64,000 nt of DNA from an uncultured Clostridia bacterium. GTDB taxonomy: Bacteria > Bacillota > Clostridia > Saccharofermentanales > Saccharofermentanaceae. A model generated the notes under the pieces. That model was not told where the DNA came from. It searched no databases and saw only the letters and a list, made by a program, of their open reading frames with translations. Shown here in pieces: positions 59,048-64,000 of the stretch; the stretch's first letter is position 1; each line of letters begins with the position of its first letter. The stretch is taken from positions 1 through 64,000 of the forward strand of contig CAMNGC010000006.1 in the NCBI GenBank assembly GCA_946537885.1. The letters run 5' to 3'. The position numbers were made by a program, and so were the translations under genes.

Positions 59048-61753
59048 ATGAAAAGATGCACGTCAGCATTTCTTGCCGCCACATTCCTTATGACGGCACT
59101 CTTATCTTGCGGCTGTAATGCCAAGAATGATTCCGATGATAACGGAACGGCTGCGGAAACTGAAAATGCCGTAAATGGTCTATCGACAGAGGAGGACGGA
59201 GAGGAGTCGCAGACACAGGCCCTTCCCATGACGGATATTCCCCTTGATGATGCTGACGAAGTAGGTGAGACCTCTGCCGACGGAAGTCTCACTATGATCG
59301 AAAATACCGGCAGCTTAAATGTAGGCAATCTTACCGAGACCGGGTCAGGTTATGAGGGCATAGAAGGGACCGGAGATTATAATTACGGAGAAGCACTTCA
59401 GAAATCCCTTCTTTTCTATGAGCTTCAGCGCTCCGGTGACCTGCCGGAAGAAGTAAGGTGTAACTGGCGCGGAGACAGCGGTCTTAGTGACGGTAGTGAT
59501 GTCGGCCTTGATCTGACGGGAGGCTGGTACGATGCAGGCGACCATGTGAAGTTTAACCTGCCGATGGCTTATACGGCGGCGATGTTGGGCTGGTCCTTAT
59601 ATGTTGACAGAGACAGCTATGAGCAGAGCGGACAACTGGAATACATTCTGGGAGACATTAAGTGGGTCACAGATTATCTGATCAAGTGCCATCCTGAGGA
59701 TGAAGTCTTCTACTATCAGGTCGGCGACGGCGCTAGCGACCATTCATGGTGGGGGCCGGCCGAGGTTATGAATATGAGGCGTCCGTCATATTGCGTTACG
59801 AGGTCGAATCCGGGTTCGGCTGTTTGCGCAGAGGCTGCGGCCGCCTTGGCTACTGCGGCGATAGCTTTCGAAGAAGTTGATCCTGATTACAGTGACAAGT
59901 GTCTGGAACATGCTCTATCCTTATACGAATTTGCCGATTCAACAAGGAGCGATGCCGGCTATACGGCGGCTGACGGCTTCTATAATTCATGGAGCGGTTA
60001 TTACGATGAACTGGCATGGGCCGGCGCATGGCTGTATCTGGCAACGGAAGATGGCGATTATCTGGATAATGCGGAGGCATGTTTTACTCAGGCGAACGAC
60101 GATTATGATTGGGCTATGTGCTGGGACGATGTTCATATCGGCGCGGCAGTTCTTCTGGCTCAGATAACCGAGGATGACAAGTATGCTGCCGCTGTCGAAA
60201 AACACCTCGACTATTGGTCTGCCGGCACAGAAGACGGAGAGAGGATCACCTATACTCCACAGGGACTTGCGTGGCTCGATTCATGGGGATCCCTAAGATA
60301 CGCTACTACCACGGCCTTTATAGCTGCCGTCTACAGCAGATGGGAGGGCTGTCCTTCATCCAAGGCTGATGTTTATTGGGATTTTGCCTTATCTCAGGCG
60401 AATTACGCTCTGGGTTCTACCGGTTTCTCATATATGATCGGCTTTGGCGATTCCTATCCGGTACATCCTCATCACAGGACGGCACAGGGATCTTACTGCA
60501 ACAATATGAACGAGCCTTCTGATTCTCGTCATACGCTTTACGGTGCGCTGGTAGGCGGTCCTGATGCGTCCGACGGCTATACCGACGAGGTAAGTAATTA
60601 CAATACCAATGAGGTTGCCTGTGACTATAATGCCGGATTTACGGGGTTACTTGCGGCTCTTTGGTCAGAATATCACGGACAGACTCTTATTGACTTCGGT
60701 GCAGTAGAGAATATTGATTCGATCGAGTATGGCATAGAGGCCGGAATAAATGTTGAAGGTCCTGATTTTACTGAGATCAAAGCTTATGTATATAACATGA
60801 CCGCATGGCCTGCGAGATCTTCAGACAGTCTTGAACTCAGGTATTTTGTAGACCTCACGGAAGTATATGCGGCAGGCGGAGACGCTTCTTCGATCGAAGT
60901 TACAACTAACTATATGCAGCACGGCAGGAGCGACGGCTTGAAGGTGTGGGACGAAGATGCGCATTTATACTATCTGTCGGTTGTTTTCGATGAAGGAGAA
61001 TTATATCCCGGCGGGCAGGAGAACTACAAGGCGGAGATCCAGGTCCGTCTGCGTAATCCGAACGGAGTCTGGGATGCGTCCAATGATCCTTCAGCTGTCG
61101 GCTTATCCTCAGGGACGATGATCGACGGAACGAACCTGGCGCTATATGATGAAGGGACTCTCGTTTACGGAACTGAGCCGGGTGAGGGGGGTGCTTCTTC
61201 AGGCAATTTGGTGCTTCCCGTTAGTAACTCCGAAACAGATGACGGCAATCCTTCAACTGATCCGAATAACGATCAGGGAACACCGGGAGGAAACAGGACA
61301 GCGGCAAGTGACTCCCTGAGCCTTAGTATCAGATATGACAGTATGTCCTCCGACTGCAACAGCATCTCCGGCACGATCGAGATAACCAATATATCAGATT
61401 CTGATATTGATCTTGACACTCTTGAGGTTGAGTACTATATGACAGGTGCTTCCGGTGAGTCGTTCGTTTTCGATTGCTATCACTCGGCAGTTATGACGAC
61501 CAGTGGCGGCTATACCGGGCTTAATTCCACAAGCGGGAGCTTTGGGGCTGCTGACGGAGAGGCGGATTATTGTCTGACGATAAGATTCGGTGACAAGATA
61601 GCGGTAGCTGCCGGCGCGGTTATCACGGTGAATTTTGCAGTGCATCGTCCGGATTGGAGCAATTTTAATGCTGCTGACGATTATTCGGCACAGGATGCAG
61701 CTAATATCGTTGTTACTTCCGGAGGGGAAGTCGTGCTTGGGAGCAGGCCGTAG
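59048..61753 (+). CDS. GH9 cellulase lipoprotein with two CBM3-type modules
   Basis: A 901-residue secreted lipoprotein. The signal peptide ends in a lipobox (LLSCGC), then comes an acidic Thr/Glu/Asp-rich linker to about residue 110. The GH9 catalytic domain spans about 113-555: YGEALQKSLLFYELQRSG, GWYDAGDHVKFNLPMA (catalytic Asp pair near 161-164), HHRTAQGSY and TNEVACDYNAGFTG (acid Glu near 521). CBM3c follows (residues ~555-705, FTEIKAYVYNMTAWPARSSD), then a Ser/Asn/Asp-rich linker and a second CBM3-like module (SLSIRYDSMSSDCNSISGTI). The GH9-CBM3c-CBM3 order resembles clostridial processive endoglucanases, but a lipid anchor replaces the dockerin. Confidence 0.93.
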   Translation: MKRCTSAFLAATFLMTALLSCGCNAKNDSDDNGTAAETENAVNGLSTEEDGEESQTQALPMTDIPLDDADEVGETSADGSLTMIENTGSLNVGNLTETGSGYEGIEGTGDYNYGEALQKSLLFYELQRSGDLPEEVRCNWRGDSGLSDGSDVGLDLTGGWYDAGDHVKFNLPMAYTAAMLGWSLYVDRDSYEQSGQLEYILGDIKWVTDYLIKCHPEDEVFYYQVGDGASDHSWWGPAEVMNMRRPSYCVTRSNPGSAVCAEAAAALATAAIAFEEVDPDYSDKCLEHALSLYEFADSTRSDAGYTAADGFYNSWSGYYDELAWAGAWLYLATEDGDYLDNAEACFTQANDDYDWAMCWDDVHIGAAVLLAQITEDDKYAAAVEKHLDYWSAGTEDGERITYTPQGLAWLDSWGSLRYATTTAFIAAVYSRWEGCPSSKADVYWDFALSQANYALGSTGFSYMIGFGDSYPVHPHHRTAQGSYCNNMNEPSDSRHTLYGALVGGPDASDGYTDEVSNYNTNEVACDYNAGFTGLLAALWSEYHGQTLIDFGAVENIDSIEYGIEAGINVEGPDFTEIKAYVYNMTAWPARSSDSLELRYFVDLTEVYAAGGDASSIEVTTNYMQHGRSDGLKVWDEDAHLYYLSVVFDEGELYPGGQENYKAEIQVRLRNPNGVWDASNDPSAVGLSSGTMIDGTNLALYDEGTLVYGTEPGEGGASSGNLVLPVSNSETDDGNPSTDPNNDQGTPGGNRTAASDSLSLSIRYDSMSSDCNSISGTIEITNISDSDIDLDTLEVEYYMTGASGESFVFDCYHSAVMTTSGGYTGLNSTSGSFGAADGEADYCLTIRFGDKIAVAAGAVITVNFAVHRPDWSNFNAADDYSAQDAANIVVTSGGEVVLGSRP

Positions 61754-61773
61754 GAGAGCGGGTATATTCGATT

Positions 61774-61849
61774 CTTCACGAAAAGCTTGGGATACAGCGT
61801 GAATGCTTTAAGCAAAGGCATAAGCATGTTGCTTAAGGATCTGCTTAAA
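61774..61849 (+). repeat. TTAAGC-rich palindromic repeat, copy 2
   Basis: Matches 18221-18296 in opposite orientation with few changes (shared AGCGTGAATGCTTTAAGCAA; ATAAGCA-TGT-TGCTTAA in the palindrome, one base changed). It lies 20 nt after the GH9 stop, between convergent genes. Confidence 0.85.
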
Positions 61850-61854
61850 TTCAT

Positions 61855-61881
61855 GACCACAGAGATAGCAAATCTGTTGTC
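61855..61881 (+). repeat. Single hairpin unit related to the array element
   Basis: GACCACAGA (61855-61863) pairs with TCTGTTGTC (61873-61881), one mismatch. The loop AGATAGCAA-type sequence and the stem match the ends and units of the hairpin-array elements (compare ATGACCACAGAGAT in copy 2 and GCAAATCTGTTGAC in copy 1). It directly follows the TTAAGC repeat, the same order as at 18300-18180 on the minus strand. Confidence 0.65.
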
Positions 61882-61891
61882 GCGCCGCATC

Positions 61892-62794
61892 TTAAAGCTT
61901 ATTCGAATTGCTCCTGAACTGTTTTGGCGTGATCCCGTATGTTTTCTTGAAGAAACGGATAAGGTGGCTTGAATCGGAGAAACCAGTCTCCTGGCTGATC
62001 CTTGATATATCCATATCCGTGAATCGCAGAAGATGCTCAGCTTTATTGATCCGAACCTTTTCGATATAATCCTTGCAGGACTGTCCGTATATCTCGCGGA
62101 AGGACTTGGCAAAATACGAATAGCTCATATTGCAACGGGCGGCCAGCTCGACTATCTGCAGTTTCTCTCCTGAATGCTCGTCGATATAAGTCAGGATGTC
62201 TGTAATGGAATATTGAGTTGAGCTGTTTCTGTCGATATTTCCCGGCTCTACGCCACGGTTTTTGAATTCGCGGATAAGAAGGGTGACGAAACGCCCCACG
62301 AGTGAATAGATAATGGAATCATAGCCGTATGACTTAAGTGCATATTCTTTCAATAGCTCATCGAAAAAGACTCTTGTCCCCAGTTCCTCAGCCTGCTTGG
62401 ATTCAAAGTGCAGATCCACGGACCTGTTCTTCACGAGGTTCATAAAATAATGATCAGGGTGCGGTATATACTCACCGTTGATATATATCCTTGCCGGGTT
62501 GATCTTGAGCCCTAAGAATACAGGTTGTGACTCGTCTTTGTCGGGGACTTTGCCGATATATTCAATAGAGTGGATGGTCTGTGGAGGGATGACGATAAAG
62601 TCCCCTTCTTTTAGATCGTATTTCTGATCTGCCACGGTAACGCGGATCGGTCCTTTTTTCGCGAAAAGAAACTCGAGATAATAATGCCAATGGGAAAGCA
62701 CCGGAAAGGGTTTGACGCGACTTGTGTCAAATTCAAAGATCTCGAATGGAGAATTAAGAAGATCGCTGTATTCATAGAGACTGTTGTTGATCAT
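61892..62794 (-). CDS. AraC family regulator with cupin domain
   Basis: A 300-residue regulator. The N-terminal cupin spans about residues 15-120 (LSHWHYYLEFLFAKKGPIRVTVADQKYDLKEGDFIVIPPQTIHSI, metal/ligand pocket His residues). The C-terminal AraC HTH reads LQIVELAARCNMSYSYFAKSFREIYGQSCKDYIEKVRINKAEHLL and DISRISQETGFSDSSHLIRFFKKTYGITPKQFR. The strong HTH and cupin suggest a sugar-responsive regulator. Its neighbour, convergent, is the GH9 cellulase, which it may control; the divergent gene is the SDR protein. GAGGGGCGG precedes ATG 62794. Confidence 0.9.
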   Translation of the reverse strand: MINNSLYEYSDLLNSPFEIFEFDTSRVKPFPVLSHWHYYLEFLFAKKGPIRVTVADQKYDLKEGDFIVIPPQTIHSIEYIGKVPDKDESQPVFLGLKINPARIYINGEYIPHPDHYFMNLVKNRSVDLHFESKQAEELGTRVFFDELLKEYALKSYGYDSIIYSLVGRFVTLLIREFKNRGVEPGNIDRNSSTQYSITDILTYIDEHSGEKLQIVELAARCNMSYSYFAKSFREIYGQSCKDYIEKVRINKAEHLLRFTDMDISRISQETGFSDSSHLIRFFKKTYGITPKQFRSNSNKL

Positions 62795-62957
62795 AGACCG
62801 CCCCTCGTGCCCAATAATAGATTTGTTCTATTTCGATGTTCCTTTGTTATTTTAATGGAAAAGCGTGCCAATGTATACTCATATCAGTGTCATCTGAGGA
62901 TGTGGCGGCAATCCTTAACATAGCGGCGAAGGCAACGGTATAAGGGAGGATCAAACT

Positions 62958-63974
62958 ATGAAGATATTGATGATTGGCGGTACGGGAACCATAAGCATGG
63001 CCATTACGAAGCTTCTGGCGCAGACGGACCATGAAGTTATACTTCTTAACAGAGGTAACAGAAGCAGCGAGCTTCCCGAGGGGATAAAGGTCATCAATGC
63101 CGATATCAACAACGAGGAGGAGGCGGCGGCCGCAATTGAAGGAATGTCATTTGATTGTGTCTGCGAGTTTATCGGCTTTGTTCCCTCTCAGGTGGAGCGT
63201 GACTGGCGGCTCTTCAGAGGCAGGACCAAGCAGTATATCTATATCAGCTCCGCTTCGGCTTACCATAAACCTTCTGCTTCATATATCATCAATGAAGGAA
63301 CGACTTTGGCTAATCCCTACTGGCAGTATTCACGTGACAAGATCGCCTGCGAGGAATTTCTTCTCGAAAAGTATCGAACGGAAGGCTTCCCCGTGACCAT
63401 CGTCCGTCCCAGCCACACCTATGATGAGCGTTCGGTGCCCCTCGGAGTACACGGCAATAAGGGCAGCTGGCAGGTCGTGGCGCGTATGCTGGCCGGCAAA
63501 CCGGTCATTATTCACGGTGACGGAACATCGCTTTGGACCATGACTCACAACAGCGATTTCGCGCGTGGTTTTGTAGGCTTGATAGGCAATCGTTATGCCA
63601 TTGGCGAGGCTTTCCAGATCACTTCCGACGAGACGCTGACCTGGAATATGATCTACAAATATATAGCCGATGCATTAGGAGTTGAACTCAAGGCTGTTCA
63701 CGTATCTTCCGAATTCTTGACGGCGGCGGGAGACTATGATTATGAGGGCAGTCTTACGGGTGATAAGGCTGAGTCGGTCGTTTTCGATAATAATAAACTT
63801 AAGCGTGCCGTGCCTGATTTCTGTACGAAGATGAGTTTTGAAGAAGGGATCAGGCGTACTATCGCGAATGTTCTGGCTCATCCCGAGCTTCAGATCCCCG
63901 ATCCCGAGTTTGACGATTGGTGTGACCGCGTCATAGAGGCATTAGACGAGGCGGCGGCCAAGGTTAGAGGTTGA
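62958..63974 (+). CDS. NAD-dependent epimerase/dehydratase family protein
   Basis: A 338-residue extended short-chain dehydrogenase. It begins MKILMIGGTGTISMAITKLL (nucleotide fold GGTGxIS), then LLNRGN and VINADINNEEEAAAAI. The family YxxxK active site appears as YIYISSASAYHKP..., with YSRDKIACEEFLLEKY and IVRPSHTYDER following. It resembles the NDP-sugar epimerase/reductase proteins often found beside carbohydrate-use genes. The substrate is unknown. GGGAGGATCAAACT precedes ATG 62958, and the gene is complete, ending 26 nt before the window edge. Confidence 0.85.
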   Translation: MKILMIGGTGTISMAITKLLAQTDHEVILLNRGNRSSELPEGIKVINADINNEEEAAAAIEGMSFDCVCEFIGFVPSQVERDWRLFRGRTKQYIYISSASAYHKPSASYIINEGTTLANPYWQYSRDKIACEEFLLEKYRTEGFPVTIVRPSHTYDERSVPLGVHGNKGSWQVVARMLAGKPVIIHGDGTSLWTMTHNSDFARGFVGLIGNRYAIGEAFQITSDETLTWNMIYKYIADALGVELKAVHVSSEFLTAAGDYDYEGSLTGDKAESVVFDNNKLKRAVPDFCTKMSFEEGIRRTIANVLAHPELQIPDPEFDDWCDRVIEALDEAAAKVRG

Positions 63975-64000
63975 TAAGTTTTTGCTAACTCGCTCTGTTA

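Noticed and set aside
61787..61972. Protein-coding gene after the GH9 cellulase
   Set aside because: The frame runs through the TTAAGC repeat and the antisense end of the AraC gene; no ribosome site.

Overview
The window looks like chromosome of a strictly anaerobic Clostridia member, plausibly a fibre-degrading gut, rumen or digester bacterium. The grounds are strong AGGAGG-type ribosome sites, a Clostridia-style gene set, and anaerobe oxygen defence (superoxide reductase, a flavin reductase-rubredoxin-rubrerythrin fusion, an EFR1-type flavodoxin/ferredoxin protein). It also carries FeoAB iron uptake and a surface-anchored GH9 cellulase with two CBM3-like modules. Genus-level placement is inference. 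No rRNA, tRNA, CRISPR array, prophage or transposase was seen.

Layout. 1-9.8 kb: small metabolic and regulatory genes (metallo-beta-lactamase fold, transglutaminase-like, AraC, HAD nucleotidase), zinc-ribbon proteins, an AlkZ-like protein, a HerA/DUF87 ATPase and two decayed genes. 9.8-17.8 kb: a zinc-ribbon membrane protein, a TetR-EFR1 operon with a clear operator/promoter, a DUF1294-phosphoesterase fusion, and an XRE regulator overlapping a membrane protein that shares its C-terminal domain. 17.8-22.2 kb: a modular hairpin-repeat element, superoxide reductase, a GlsB-type protein and a DHH phosphoesterase. 22.3-29 kb: an AraC-feoA-feoB-feoC-like cluster, the rubrerythrin fusion behind a PerR/Fur-like palindrome, and an Fe-S aldo/keto reductase. 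29-38.7 kb: a TetR-controlled MacB/FtsX-type ABC system with two identical operators, an S51 peptidase, a GH114-like lipoprotein, an FkbM methyltransferase and a second ABC exporter. 38.7-46.9 kb: a second hairpin-repeat element, uvrB, dnaE and an ABC-F gene. 47-53.8 kb: leuCDB, a sugar-binding-type lipoprotein next to a membrane diguanylate cyclase, and DAHP synthase. 54-64 kb: ppx-ppk, galM, the GH9 cellulase, a composite repeat, an AraC regulator and an SDR-type protein.

Most notable is a family of intergenic elements of about 300-320 nt at 17895-18214 and 38753-39066. Both have the same conserved ends but different interiors, each built from hairpin units spaced 52-54 nt apart. A short TTAAGC-rich palindromic repeat adjoins one of them and recurs at 61774-61849, where it is followed by a single related hairpin. 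I cannot assign these to a known class from sequence alone. Other points of interest are several domain fusions, two genes that look leaderless behind extended -10 promoters, and a likely periplasmic sensor/GGDEF pair.
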